The notes below the pieces were generated by a model that worked only from the letters and a program-made list of their open reading frames with translations, ran no database searches and was not told the DNA's origin. A stretch of DNA of 64,000 nucleotides from CBDFKK01 sp965248815 (lineage in GTDB: Bacteria > Pseudomonadota > Alphaproteobacteria > SMXP01), in NCBI GenBank assembly GCA_965248815.1, contig CBDFKK010000005.1, forward strand, positions 173,264 to 237,263. Direction: 5' to 3'. Of the stretch, positions 27,082-36,246 are shown one piece after another. The first letter of the stretch is position 1. Each line of letters starts with the position of its first letter. A program made the position numbers and the translations under genes.

Positions 27082-27686
27082 ACAACTTCACGCTCTTGTT
27101 GTTCAATCAATCGACCAACGCGTATTTGCAACTCCGGAAGGACGTCTTCTTCAAACCAAGAATTCTTCTTGATCCAGGCGTTGTTGCGCCAAGAAGGATG
27201 TGGCAATGGCAAATAGTGAGGCAGATACTCGCGCCATGCTGCCACTGTTTCCGTGAGTGATTTCTTTGCCCTGTCTTTGAGATGCCACCTTTGGGCGTAG
27301 CCACCGACCAAAAGTGTGAAGCTTACATTTTCGAGCTGCTCGAATATTCGGCCGCGCCAGTGGGGCGCACATTCTTTGCGGGGTGGCAGGTCCCCTCCTT
27401 TTGCGTCCAAGCCTGGAAAACAAAATCCCATGGGGACAATTGCAATCTGCTCGACATCGTAAAAAGTTTCACGGGACACACCCATCCAAGTCCGCAATCT
27501 TTCGCCGCTCGGATCGTTGAACGGGATTCCCGTCTTATGGACCCGCGTGCCGGGCGCCTGGCCGATGACGCAAATGCGTGCGGATCGGGACAAGCGCACA
27601 ACAGGCCTCGGCTCATGGGGCAGATCGGCCGCGCAAACGCGGCATGCATCTATCTCACGAAGAAGTAATTTCAAAGACTCTGCCAT
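27078..27686 (-). CDS. Uracil-DNA glycosylase family protein
   Basis: About 202 residues from MAESLKLLLREIDACRVCAAD, with the active-site motif ICVIGQAPGTRVHKTGIPFNDPSG and the second motif PLPHPSWRNN. This fits the UDG-like superfamily close to family 4/5 and the uncharacterised YqfB-like branch. The N-terminal CRVC could be part of an iron-sulfur ligand set, with further Cys at FCFPG and KECAPHW; that would match family 4 enzymes only partly. It excises uracil in known members. An in-frame ATG 17 codons upstream overlaps the previous gene and is less likely. It ends in an ATGA overlap with the lipoprotein hydrolase. Confidence 0.78.
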   Translation of the reverse strand: MAESLKLLLREIDACRVCAADLPHEPRPVVRLSRSARICVIGQAPGTRVHKTGIPFNDPSGERLRTWMGVSRETFYDVEQIAIVPMGFCFPGLDAKGGDLPPRKECAPHWRGRIFEQLENVSFTLLVGGYAQRWHLKDRAKKSLTETVAAWREYLPHYLPLPHPSWRNNAWIKKNSWFEEDVLPELQIRVGRLIEQQEREVV

Positions 27687-27696
27687 ACGCTTTGCC

Positions 27697-28440
27697 CTAT
27701 TTGCCTTCTCCAATATAGAGCGGCTCTTTGGGATCATACGTGTGCAAGCGGGGTTTCTCGATATCTAGTTTTGTACTGAGATCAAGAATGCGGTCATGAA
27801 TTTGCTCAAGCGCAACAAAGGCGCTTTTTTCCATGTCACGATAGTTTTTCATCAGCTCATCGAGACTATAGTAAGCCGGACGGCGACCCTTTGGATCGGC
27901 CCGTTCCATTTGCTCCAAGTGATCAATGCCTTCGGACCAGACCGAGTAGTAACGAAAAACCGCTTGAACCGTATCAACTCCAAGAATTGCCAAACGGTCG
28001 ATCACGTGCTCCATCAATACTGGCTTGCTCAAGCGATGTGCCGCGTGAGAGAAAAACTCTTCATGGAGAGTGATCGGATCGTTTGATTGGTTGACCTTCA
28101 GTGCCGTTTCAAGTTTCTCGCGTCGCTCGCGCGCGGCCACATATCGGTTACTGATTTCAGGCTCGATCACAAGCGCAAGACCTAAGGCAGTCGTCCGGCG
28201 CTCTCGCTCTTCTCGTTCCGCAAGCTTTATATGTTCAGCAAGGTCTTTCTCTTCCGATTGCGCCCGGTTGTAACGGAGCGTGACGACGATGCCGTAAAAA
28301 CCAAGCAGACCTGCAAGACCGGCCTGATAGTCATTTACAATTCGTTCGGCCGACGGCGACAGCGCCGCCGCGATCAGCATGAAGAGCAAAATGAGTATCG
28401 GCGGTGCTAGCCATTTCCAAAGATTCATTTTGATGTTCAA
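27697..28440 (-). CDS. Hypothetical membrane protein with cytoplasmic coiled coil
   Basis: This 247-residue protein is not recognised. Two membrane helices lie near the N-terminus (LAPPILILLFMLIAAALS and GLAGLLGFYGIVVTLRY). A highly charged helix follows, rich in Glu, Lys and Arg (about residues 60-115), then a soluble domain. A weakly similar layout, one or two N-terminal helices plus a charged coiled coil, is seen in the gene at 20866-21501. It lies 10 bp upstream of the uracil-DNA glycosylase start, probably in one operon. Confidence 0.65.
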   Translation of the reverse strand: MNIKMNLWKWLAPPILILLFMLIAAALSPSAERIVNDYQAGLAGLLGFYGIVVTLRYNRAQSEEKDLAEHIKLAEREERERRTTALGLALVIEPEISNRYVAARERREKLETALKVNQSNDPITLHEEFFSHAAHRLSKPVLMEHVIDRLAILGVDTVQAVFRYYSVWSEGIDHLEQMERADPKGRRPAYYSLDELMKNYRDMEKSAFVALEQIHDRILDLSTKLDIEKPRLHTYDPKEPLYIGEGK

Positions 28441-28685
28441 TTCGCTCCAATGGTTTCGCCGACAAAGGGTGCCACTTCACTGCCCTAAGGAGCAATGCCA
28501 CATTTTGGCCGCGATGCTGAACGTTGCCCGCTAACCCAGTTCATCTCGGGTTCAGGCGAATTTTGACACCCTCAAACAACAAATAGGCAGATAGCGCCCT
28601 GTGGGCCCTGCGTACCACCTGTTTGGTTTACCTCATCGCCGGGCTGGCATCCCAGTCCCGCGTACCAGCCGGTCCGGCGCATGAG
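28441..28685 (+). other. Gene-free stretch ahead of an intrinsic terminator; possible small RNA or leader
   Basis: There is no convincing gene here. On the plus strand a TTGACA at about 28564 lies 120 bp before a strong terminator. The sequence between has internal complementarity (GGGCTGGCATCCCAGTCCC) and a repeated GCGTACCA. With no plus-strand gene ending here, the terminator would end a short RNA or attenuate the transcript of the SDR gene that follows at 28875. Confidence 0.35.
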
Positions 28686-28719
28686 AGGCGGTCTTCTTCG
28701 GAAGGCCGCCTATTATTTT
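28686..28719 (+). terminator. Intrinsic terminator upstream of the SDR gene
   Basis: An 11-bp stem, AGGCGGTCTTC with GAAGGCCGCCT, closes on a TTCG tetraloop and is followed by ATTATTTT. It has one G-T pair and no mismatch. It reads on the plus strand, 155 bp before the SDR start codon, and no plus-strand gene ends in the preceding 8 kb. Confidence 0.8.
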
Positions 28720-28874
28720 GCGTGTCCGCCAAACTCTCAAACCGAATCACCGCTTGCTTGACCCTTCGTGCGGGTTGCGCGACAAATGCGGTCGCAGTTT
28801 CAAGCTCCCGCGGCGTGCCGCAGGGGGCTTTCACTTTGACCAGGCAAGACAGCCAAACTTGTGGGAGCACTTTC

Positions 28875-29795
28875 ATGACCATCCGATTCGACGATAAGGT
28901 TGCGATCGTCACAGGGGCCGGCGGCGGCCTTGGGCGCTGTCATGCTCTCGCCCTTGCAGAACGTGGTGCGAAAGTTGTCGTCAATGATTTAGGTGGCGCC
29001 CTCGATGGCTCCGGCGGCTCATCGTCGGCTGCCAAAGCTGTCGTGAAAGAAATTGTCGATGTCGGTGGCCAAGCGATCGCGAATGGCTCCAGCGTCACGG
29101 ACGTTACAGGCGTCCAAAAACTCGTCGACGACACGCTCGATGCTTTCGGCAAGATCGACATCCTGATGAACAATGCCGGCATTTTGCGGGACAAGAGCTT
29201 CGGCAAAATGGAGCTCGATGACTTTGCCGCTGTTGTCGATGTTCATCTCATGGGCACGGTCAAACCCACGAAAGCCGTTTGGCCCCATATGAAAGAACAA
29301 CAATATGGGCGCATCCTTGTGACCACATCGTCCAGCGGTCTATTCGGAAACTTCGGCCAATCGAATTACGGCGCCGCTAAGTTGGCCCTGGTTGGCCTCA
29401 TGAACACGCTCCGCTTGGAAGGCACGAAAGATAATATTCGCATCAATGCACTCGCCCCTGTTGCGGCAACGCGCATGACCGAAGACCTTATGCCAAAAGA
29501 AATGTTAGATTTGCTGAGGCCTGAATATGTTTCGCCCGGTGCTTTAGTTTTGGTAAGCGAAGAAGCACCGTCTGGCGAAATATTATGTGCAGGCGCGGGT
29601 TCATTTGCCAAAGCTCAAATGATAGAGACCGGCGGCGTATTTCTGGGCCATGAAAACCTGACGCCCGAGATGGTCAAGGACGCGTGGGACGATATCGGAA
29701 GCTTTGTGAAAGCAGCTCCGCAATCGCAAGCGCTCGATCAATCCCAAAAACTCGTCGGCCTCGCCCTGGCTGCCGCAGGAAATACATCTAACTAA
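28875..29795 (+). CDS. Short-chain dehydrogenase, (3R)-hydroxyacyl-CoA dehydrogenase type
   Basis: This 306-residue SDR has cofactor motif VAIVTGAGGGLGRCHALALAE, VVNDLGGALDG and NNAGILRDKSFGKM. The catalytic region is VTTSSSGLFGNFGQSNYGAAK (Ser, then Tyr and Lys). The NDLGG and GILRDKSF signatures match the (3R)-hydroxyacyl-CoA dehydrogenase domain of peroxisomal multifunctional enzyme type 2 and its bacterial relatives, which act in beta-oxidation-like pathways. The extra C-terminal 60 residues are usual there. I chose the ATG at 28875 because the fold begins immediately after it, although the frame is open much further upstream. Confidence 0.87.
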   Translation: MTIRFDDKVAIVTGAGGGLGRCHALALAERGAKVVVNDLGGALDGSGGSSSAAKAVVKEIVDVGGQAIANGSSVTDVTGVQKLVDDTLDAFGKIDILMNNAGILRDKSFGKMELDDFAAVVDVHLMGTVKPTKAVWPHMKEQQYGRILVTTSSSGLFGNFGQSNYGAAKLALVGLMNTLRLEGTKDNIRINALAPVAATRMTEDLMPKEMLDLLRPEYVSPGALVLVSEEAPSGEILCAGAGSFAKAQMIETGGVFLGHENLTPEMVKDAWDDIGSFVKAAPQSQALDQSQKLVGLALAAAGNTSN

Positions 29796-29889
29796 AACGC
29801 AAATATCCCGGCTACGCCCAATCCCTCCTGTTTGTCTATTGCACCAGCCGGTGTTTCAATAGTCGCGCCATGACAGAAGGATTCGGACT

Positions 29890-30756
29890 ATGTTTCCCGA
29901 AATACTGACCGTGCCGCTCGATGTTTGGGTCAACGATTTAGTCTCCTGGCTATTGCAAAACTATGGGGACTACTTTCAAGCCGTAGCCGATGGACTTCTT
30001 GTACCGCTTGTGCGGCTAGATTGGCTGCTACGCAATACGCCGTGGTTCATTGTTGTTGGCATTCTCGGGATGGCCACCTATGCGGGAAGCCGCCGACTAC
30101 CTTTGACTGCAGGCGTAATAGTGGCTTTGCTGCTAATCGGAATTCTGGGAATGTGGGATCTGGCCATGCAGACCCTGGCAATCATGATCATATCAATCGT
30201 GCTATCGCTGATTGTCGGAATTCCCTTTGGCATTCTGTTGTCATTCTCGGATCGGGTTCGGTCTATCGTCTTGCCAGTTTTGGATGTCATGCAGACGCTT
30301 CCCGTCTTTGTCCATTTGATTCCTGCAATATTGTTCTTCGGACTCGGCAAGGTTCCCGCAATCATCGCCACAGTAATTTACGCATCACCGCCTGTAATCC
30401 GTCTCACAGATTTGGGTCTCCGTCTCGTTGACAAAGAAATAGTCGAAGCGTCAAACGCTTTCGGCGCCAGCTGGCACCAGCGGCTCCTCGGTGTCCAGCT
30501 GCCGTTGGCATTGCCCAACATCATGCAAGGAATCAATCAAACGACTATGTTGGCGCTATCGATGGTTGTCATTGCATCAATGGTTGGCGTGCGGGGACTC
30601 GGAGAAGAAGTTCTGTTAGGCATACAACGGCTCGATGTCGGTCGAGGCATGGTTGCCGGTATCTCAATCGTTGCGCTTGCAGTGGCATTGGATCGAATGA
30701 CCCAATCATTCAGCAGGTCTGGCAATCTCGAAGGCGGATCTGTAACAGCGGCATGA
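29890..30756 (+). CDS. Glycine betaine/proline-type ABC transporter permease (ProW-like)
   Basis: This 288-residue inner-membrane protein has about six to seven helices and the binding-protein-dependent permease signature in the EAA loop (EIVEASNAFGASWHQRLLGVQLPLALPNIMQGINQT). It resembles ProW/OpuAB, which carry compatible solutes such as glycine betaine. It overlaps the downstream ATPase gene by ATGA, so the two are co-translated. The permease comes first, the reverse of the usual proVWX order, and no ProX-like binding protein is present in the window. Confidence 0.88.
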   Translation: MFPEILTVPLDVWVNDLVSWLLQNYGDYFQAVADGLLVPLVRLDWLLRNTPWFIVVGILGMATYAGSRRLPLTAGVIVALLLIGILGMWDLAMQTLAIMIISIVLSLIVGIPFGILLSFSDRVRSIVLPVLDVMQTLPVFVHLIPAILFFGLGKVPAIIATVIYASPPVIRLTDLGLRLVDKEIVEASNAFGASWHQRLLGVQLPLALPNIMQGINQTTMLALSMVVIASMVGVRGLGEEVLLGIQRLDVGRGMVAGISIVALAVALDRMTQSFSRSGNLEGGSVTAA

Positions 30757-31793
30757 GCCACATTCATCTTGGGGAAGTTACGAAGATATTTCGGCCGCCG
30801 AGCACGCGGCGCGATGAAACGGCTCGTGCTTTTGAACTGCTCAATGCCGGTGCCGGCAAACTTGAAATCCTAAAGCAAACCCGACATACGCTGGGCGTCA
30901 AAGACATCACCCTCGACATTGAAAAAAGCTCATGCTTCGCCGTGATGGGGTTGTCCGGCTGCGGCAAGTCCACACTCGTGCGACTGATGAACCGATTGAT
31001 CGATCCAGATTACGGTACAATCAATGTCGACGGTGTCAGCGTTCGATCATTGGACGCCGACGGCCTGCGCAACTTTCGCAGGCATAAAATATCCATGGTG
31101 TTTCAAAGCTTCGGATTGTTCCCACACAAGACGGTAGCCGAAAACGTCGGCTATGGTTTGGCCATTCAAGGCTTGGATCAAACAGAACGCAAGAAGCGGT
31201 CAAAATCATGGATCGAGTCCGTAGGACTTGACGGATATGAAAATTCAAAACCACACGAATTGTCCGGCGGTATGCGCCAACGAGTCGGCCTCGCTCGCGC
31301 CCTCGCCACGGATCCAGATATTCTCTTGATGGACGAACCGTTCAGCGCGCTCGATCCGCTCATCCGCAAAGAAATGCAATCACTATTGCTCGAATTGCAA
31401 AGCCGTCTGCACAAGACGATCGTCTTTATCACGCACGACCTCGACGAAGCGCTCCGGCTCGGAGATATGGTGGCCATCATGAAGGAAGGCGAAGTCGTGC
31501 AAGTGGGTCAGGCCGAAGACATTGTTCTAGAACCGTCCGACGACTATGTGCGGGACTTTGTCAGGGACGTAAATCGCGGCCGAATTCTTACTGCAGAGCG
31601 GATCATGAAACCGGCAGGTCCTGAAGCGATCCAAGAAAATCGCCCTAAGATCCAGTCAACTATGCTGCTTGATGACATCATCGCCCTCGCGCTCCAACAC
31701 GATACGCCGCTCTTAGTCGTTGGAGGCTCCGGAAACGTTCTCGGTCAGATCACAAAAGAAGATGCGGCGGCAGCCTTTAAACTTAACTCGTAG
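30753..31793 (+). CDS. Glycine betaine/proline-type ABC transporter ATP-binding protein (ProV-like)
   Basis: This 346-residue ATPase has Walker A GLSGCGKSTLVRLMNRL, Q-loop MVFQSFGLFPHKTV, signature LSGGMRQRVGLARAL, Walker B ILLMDEPFSALDP and H-loop VFITHDLDEAL. An N-terminal extension of about 40 residues precedes the core, as in ProV. The C-terminal region (about 270-346) resembles a CBS-like domain (LLVVGGSGNVLGQITKEDA), which in ProV/OpuAA senses ionic strength. A terminator-like inverted repeat starts at its stop codon. Confidence 0.9.
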   Translation: MSHIHLGEVTKIFRPPSTRRDETARAFELLNAGAGKLEILKQTRHTLGVKDITLDIEKSSCFAVMGLSGCGKSTLVRLMNRLIDPDYGTINVDGVSVRSLDADGLRNFRRHKISMVFQSFGLFPHKTVAENVGYGLAIQGLDQTERKKRSKSWIESVGLDGYENSKPHELSGGMRQRVGLARALATDPDILLMDEPFSALDPLIRKEMQSLLLELQSRLHKTIVFITHDLDEALRLGDMVAIMKEGEVVQVGQAEDIVLEPSDDYVRDFVRDVNRGRILTAERIMKPAGPEAIQENRPKIQSTMLLDDIIALALQHDTPLLVVGGSGNVLGQITKEDAAAAFKLNS

Positions 31794-31882
31794 ACCACTT
31801 TCAGAACGGCGCGGCGCCAACTGCAGCCGCAAGTAGAACCCGCCGAACATTGTCGTCCGTATGTCTACGAGTTTATTTTTTT
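31785..31882 (+). terminator. Terminator-like structure after the ABC transporter operon
   Basis: AACTCGTAGAC at 31785-31795 pairs perfectly with GTCTACGAGTT at 31863-31873, followed by TATTTTTTT. The left arm overlaps the stop codon of the ATPase gene. The 67-base interior is long and GC-rich and can fold internally. Strong T-run and stem, but the large loop is unusual. Confidence 0.55.
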
Positions 31883-31985
31883 ATTAACCCTACTTCCGAA
31901 ATCCTTTTTAACGTGTTCGGCGCACTATGTAGCCAGGACAGAGCAGTCGCTCTGCGCATAACTTCGAACGCTCATAACTTACTAA

Positions 31986-33452
31986 ATGTCTTTTCGCGAT
32001 ACATCTCTCGACGAAGGCTATCCCGCCGCGCCATCTGCAGATCAGCAGCTCGCCGCCGTGAAGCATGCAGAGCTAAAGCTATACTCCGACAACCGCATGG
32101 GCGTAGATCTTTTGGCGCCGATCTTGACGGCTGTTCTCGCCGTACTTTTCATGGAGTGGATCCCTTGGCCCCAGACCATCTTATGGGCGGTTATCACCAT
32201 AGCCTTGTATGGCTGGCATACAGCGATTTGCCGTCAATTCTTATCGGCAAAGCCAAGCTTAGAAGACTGGCCTGACTGGTCGCGAAGAATAACCGCAACT
32301 CACGCGGCCCATTTGTCGGCGTTTTCAATGATCGGTCTATTCTTTTGGGTGCCGGATGCCGAGATCAATCCGATCTTTATTTTGGGCGTGCTGGGAGGCG
32401 CAACTGGTCTGATTATCGCTCAATGCAGCTGCCACTTGCCCTTATTTGTCAGCAGTCTGCTTCCTATGGGGCTAATCATGGTCGTTCGGCCTCTGTTGGA
32501 ACGCGATGTGTTCTTTGTCGGCGTCGGTCTCTTCATGGCAATTTATCTAGGCTATGCCTACGCCATGGCGCGCCGCATGAACGAAACAGCGACCACCATG
32601 TTGAAATTGCGTGAAGACAAAGAAGGCCTTATCACAAAGCTCAACGCAGCAAAGAAACAATCGGTCGTCGCCAGATCTCAAGCCGAAACGGCAAACCAAG
32701 CCAAGTCTGCATTCTTGGCTCGCATGAGTCACGAGCTGCGCACACCGCTCAATGCAATTCTTGGCTTTTCTGAAATACTGTCCAAGGAATTATTAGGTCC
32801 GCTTGGACACAACGCGTACCGCGAGTACAGCACCAACATTGAAAAAAGTGGTCAACACCTCCTTGGCTTGATCAATGATATTTTAGATATCTCCCGGATC
32901 GAGGCCGGCCGATTCGAACTCGCTGAAGAAATGGTTGACGTTACATCTGTTGTAGATGAATGCGTCCGAACCATGACGCTAGGCGCGCGCGAGGCGCAGA
33001 TCGATTTGATTTCCAAACTTCCTCTCGATCTTCCCTATCTGTGGGCGGACGAGCGCGCCCTACGGCAGATCATCTATAATCTCATTTCCAATGCTCTCAA
33101 ATTTACGCCAATAGAAGGGCAAGTTTTGGTGCAAGCCGAGGTCAGAGAGATGGGAGACATGATCGTCAGCGTGACAGACACCGGGCCTGGCATTGCGGCT
33201 GACGATATTCCTAAAGCACTCGAGACGTTTGGCCAGCTTGATACTAAGGAGCATGCGGCCAAAGTGGGTACCGGTCTTGGCTTGCCGATTGTCAAAGGCC
33301 TAGCTGAGCTCCACGGCGCCGAATTTGAAATTGCCAGCGAAGTGGGCCTGGGTACAACGATTTCGGTGACCTTGCCTAAAACACGTGTCATGGCGAACAG
33401 AATTGATATGGGCCCCCGACCAGGTTTCGAACCTGCCGCCGGGGTTGCCTGA
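31986..33452 (+). CDS. Membrane-bound sensor histidine kinase (PdhS/DivL-like layout)
   Basis: This 488-residue protein has about five or six membrane helices (residues 40-195) and a coiled-coil linker (about 200-240). The dimerisation domain carries the phosphorylated His in FLARMSHELRTPLNAILGFSEIL. The ATPase domain has an N box (IIYNLISNALKFTP), a G1 box (VTDTGPGIAADD) and a G2 box (GTGLGLPIVKGLAELHGA). The SHELRTPLNAILGFSEI box with LGPLGHNAYREYS is the alphaproteobacterial PdhS/PleC/DivJ style. It has no receiver domain and no response-regulator gene beside it, so it acts on a partner encoded elsewhere. The ATG is at 31986. Confidence 0.87.
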   Translation: MSFRDTSLDEGYPAAPSADQQLAAVKHAELKLYSDNRMGVDLLAPILTAVLAVLFMEWIPWPQTILWAVITIALYGWHTAICRQFLSAKPSLEDWPDWSRRITATHAAHLSAFSMIGLFFWVPDAEINPIFILGVLGGATGLIIAQCSCHLPLFVSSLLPMGLIMVVRPLLERDVFFVGVGLFMAIYLGYAYAMARRMNETATTMLKLREDKEGLITKLNAAKKQSVVARSQAETANQAKSAFLARMSHELRTPLNAILGFSEILSKELLGPLGHNAYREYSTNIEKSGQHLLGLINDILDISRIEAGRFELAEEMVDVTSVVDECVRTMTLGAREAQIDLISKLPLDLPYLWADERALRQIIYNLISNALKFTPIEGQVLVQAEVREMGDMIVSVTDTGPGIAADDIPKALETFGQLDTKEHAAKVGTGLGLPIVKGLAELHGAEFEIASEVGLGTTISVTLPKTRVMANRIDMGPRPGFEPAAGVA

Positions 33453-33706
33453 GGTGGCCGCCAAGTCAAATTTCCCCTCGCTCCCAATCAATATTCCGTA
33501 TCAAAACGAAACAAGTTAGGGGAACATTGTTAACGGCCGGGCGTTTCAGCCAGGCGGACCATCGACCTTCCGTGTTACCCTTGACCAAGAAGAAATAGAG
33601 CCGTCGCCGAAAGCACTTGGCCACCGGGTCAAAAAGGCTAAGGCGAATATTCGAGCGACGGACCGGGTGCAAAGCACAAATTGGAAGTCAAATCAGGCCG
33701 ACGATT

Positions 33707-34252
33707 ATGTCCACGGTTCTTCGAAGTTCTCTGGCAGCTGCTTGGCTCCTCATAGCGCTTGCCCTGCCGGCGCGAGCCGAGCCGCTTAACGAGATTTGGC
33801 GCGGTCTCACCGCCTATCGGTCCGAGAACTACGCCCTTGCGCTTGACTATTTCAATGCCGCCTTTGTTATCAAGTCTCTGTCCTATCAGCATCGCCAAAT
33901 CGTGTCTTACAACCGTGGCTTAACACGCTTCAAACTTGGCGACTACGCGGGCGCAATTGAAGACTTCAATCGAACCTTAAAACTAAATGCGAGGCATCCT
34001 CGTGCCTTCGCGGGACGCGGGGCCGCCTTCGCCGCCACCGGAGAATTCTACCGTGCCCTTCAGGACTACAACCGTGCACTTAAGTTCGATCCCGACTTTG
34101 CTTTGGCTCATTTTTATCGCGCCAATGTTCAAGGGAGACTGGGAAACAGGAAAGACGCCATCGACAATTTCGAACGCGCGCTGGCCCTCGAGCCTGACTT
34201 GCAAGCCGCGCGTCAAGGACTGGATCAATTAGGCTCTTTGACCCAACAATAA
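33707..34252 (+). CDS. Exported tetratricopeptide-repeat protein
   Basis: This 181-residue protein starts MSTVLRSSLAAAWLLIALAL with a signal peptide cleaved near ARAEPL. Three to four TPR units follow (ENYALALDYFNAAF, GDYAGAIEDFNRTLKLNARH, GEFYRALQDYNRALKFDPDF, GNRKDAIDNFERALALEPDL). TPR proteins of this kind act as periplasmic scaffolds. A start 30 codons upstream would bury the signal and is less likely. No partner is evident next to it. Confidence 0.8.
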   Translation: MSTVLRSSLAAAWLLIALALPARAEPLNEIWRGLTAYRSENYALALDYFNAAFVIKSLSYQHRQIVSYNRGLTRFKLGDYAGAIEDFNRTLKLNARHPRAFAGRGAAFAATGEFYRALQDYNRALKFDPDFALAHFYRANVQGRLGNRKDAIDNFERALALEPDLQAARQGLDQLGSLTQQ

Positions 34253-34305
34253 ACAGAATTAGTATTCTCTATTATGACTCACTCCGCAAAGGGAAGTGAC
34301 GTCCC

Positions 34306-35202
34306 ATGACCGACAAGACACTCCATGACAACGGCCAAGAGACTGGCTCCTCAGCAGACTTGGGCACGGCAGAGGACTCGTCCAAGGAACACGTAGAGCC
34401 AAGCGTTGCGGCTCAGCGGGCGCAAGCCGTTAAGGCTGAAGCATTGAATTGGTGGCACGACATCGTGCGTGCCTTCGTTTACTTGACGCGTGTCTACGTG
34501 CCGCCTGATCATTTGAAAGACACGAATCCCATCGTCACATCGATGCGGGCGTTTCCAGTCATCGGAGCAATCGTCGGTTTTATGGGAGGACTTGTCTTCG
34601 TTGCCGCGATGGCAATCGATCTCATACCTTTGATAGCAGCAACTTTGTCAGTTGCCTTCATGATTGGAGTATGCGGCGCATATCATGAGGTGGGTTTTAC
34701 GGCATCTTTGGCGGCGCTGTCAGCGTCTTCTAGCATTGAGCAAAGGATACAAGCGCTCCGCACACGATCGATCGATACATACGGCGTAATTGCTTTGGTC
34801 TTGGTAATGCTTTTCAAAGTCGCCGCACTCACTCAAATCGGCCAATCGTCCGGAGCAGCGGCGGCATTGGGTTTGCTAGTTGCAGCTGGAGCAATGTCCC
34901 GCGCGGCCGTTGTGGGGACGGCTCATTGGCTTGCTCCCATTGATCAGCCAGCCGAACATTTCCGCGCGTCCGATCGACAGGTCATAGATGCTCTGCTTGT
35001 GGCGCTCATTTTGGCCACTCTTAGCCTCTTGTGGAGCTTCAGCAGTGTCGTCGCAGGCGGCATTGGTGCAGCGCTGGCTGCGCTGTGGGTCGGGCGAGTT
35101 GCATTGCGATCTTTGGGCGGACAATCAGAAGAGATTCAAAGCGCCGTACAAATCACGTCGGAAGCCGCATTTCTGCTTGTCACGGCGGCCATTCTTTCTT
35201 GA
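34306..35202 (+). CDS. CobS-like membrane protein lacking the conserved acidic motif
   Basis: This 298-residue integral membrane protein aligns by eye with adenosylcobinamide-GDP ribazoletransferase (CobS/CobV). Shared features are FVYLTRVYVP, then RAFPVIGAIVGFMGGLVF, GAYHEVGFTASLAAL, RTRSIDTYGVIALVLVMLFKVAAL and AGAMSRAAVV. In true CobS the helix reads like HxDGLADTxDG and the loop like DSxxGTFG; here the aspartates are gone (HEVGFTASLAAL, TRSIDTYG). A 50-residue charged N-terminal extension is also unusual. I infer a CobS-fold protein that is inactive in cobalamin synthesis or changed in function. No other cobalamin gene is nearby. Confidence 0.6.
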   Translation: MTDKTLHDNGQETGSSADLGTAEDSSKEHVEPSVAAQRAQAVKAEALNWWHDIVRAFVYLTRVYVPPDHLKDTNPIVTSMRAFPVIGAIVGFMGGLVFVAAMAIDLIPLIAATLSVAFMIGVCGAYHEVGFTASLAALSASSSIEQRIQALRTRSIDTYGVIALVLVMLFKVAALTQIGQSSGAAAALGLLVAAGAMSRAAVVGTAHWLAPIDQPAEHFRASDRQVIDALLVALILATLSLLWSFSSVVAGGIGAALAALWVGRVALRSLGGQSEEIQSAVQITSEAAFLLVTAAILS

Positions 35203-35375
35203 TGCCAAGAAATGCCGGCCTGCCGGTATAGTCAATTTTGCTAAAGTCTGTCGCACTGATGCGGCGACCCTTTCCCATTACCGCCCGCAACGAAGGGCTT
35301 GCAGCGCCCCCGCAACACCCGACGCGTCATGATTTATCAAGAACTTATCGCCTACGATGGTGCCCTGGAGGTCCC

Positions 35376-36101
35376 ATGGGTCGCAATACTCTTACTTATA
35401 TGGGGTTCATCACGCTCGCCTGCGTCGTCCTGTTTCTCTTTGCGGGGGAAGCGATCTTTGGCGTGAGCGTGTCGGGCAGCAGCTTCTTTAACAATGTCTA
35501 CAGTACGGCGTTGCTCAGCATGGTGGCGATGGGTGTTCTTATCGGTTATCGGCCGGGAGCGAACATTGCCCTAAAACAGACTTTGGCATGGTCGGGCATT
35601 CCTGTTGTCGCTCTAGTTCTATTTAATTATCCGCCAAGTCTAATCGGGCTCGGCCTCAGCAGTGCTGAGAACGCGGCTGGATCTTCGTCATCTAGTTCTG
35701 CACGAGCTCAACCGGTTCAGTCCAACGGGCGCTCGGGCGTAGTGATTATCCGAGCCGGTCAAGGAGGGCACTATTTTGCGTCTGCGAGTATTAGCGGACA
35801 CCACGTCGAGTTCCTTATCGACACTGGCGCCACGCTGGTCAGCTTGAGCGCTCTTGACGCGCAACGAATTGGATTCGATTTCAACGATCTGTCGTTCGAT
35901 CTAGTGAGCCGAACGGCAAACGGAACAGCGATGAAGGCATATGTCCAGCTGCCGGAAGTCACTGTCGGCGACATCACCGTGAGAGATGTTCCGGCTGCCG
36001 TTTCGCGCGAAGGCCTGGATCAATCGCTTTTAGGAATGTCGTTTCTCAGCGAACTCAGCGGCTTTGAGCTGGACGGCGACACACTCGTCATGCGCCGCTG
36101 A
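35376..36101 (+). CDS. Membrane-anchored retropepsin-like aspartic protease, first paralogue
   Basis: This 241-residue protein has two or three N-terminal membrane helices (YMGFITLACVVLFLFAGE and a pair further on) and a C-terminal clan AA domain. The catalytic motif is FLIDTGATLVSLSALDAQRIGF, with the Asp in DTGAT. It fits the TIGR02281 family of bacterial single-domain aspartic proteases. The site faces the periplasm if the helices are placed as expected. I chose the ATG at 35376, preceded by TGGAGGTCCC, over one 46 codons upstream. A paralogue follows 145 bp later. Confidence 0.82.
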   Translation: MGRNTLTYMGFITLACVVLFLFAGEAIFGVSVSGSSFFNNVYSTALLSMVAMGVLIGYRPGANIALKQTLAWSGIPVVALVLFNYPPSLIGLGLSSAENAAGSSSSSSARAQPVQSNGRSGVVIIRAGQGGHYFASASISGHHVEFLIDTGATLVSLSALDAQRIGFDFNDLSFDLVSRTANGTAMKAYVQLPEVTVGDITVRDVPAAVSREGLDQSLLGMSFLSELSGFELDGDTLVMRR

Positions 36102-36246
36102 GCAGCCTGTCCCAATTGTTCAACCTTTGCGCTAATTTTCGCCACTGCCCAATCAAAGTTGATGTAACAGGGCCATTTGCGACAGGGTCGACCTTCCGCT
36201 AGCTTTACGTGGTCATTACGAATTCATGGCCTATGGAGCGACGACC

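Noticed and set aside
33412..33447. tRNA-like T arm on the minus strand (GGTTCGAA within a GC stem)
   Set aside because: Only the T-arm resemblance is present; no acceptor, D or anticodon stems can be formed, and it lies within the histidine kinase coding end.
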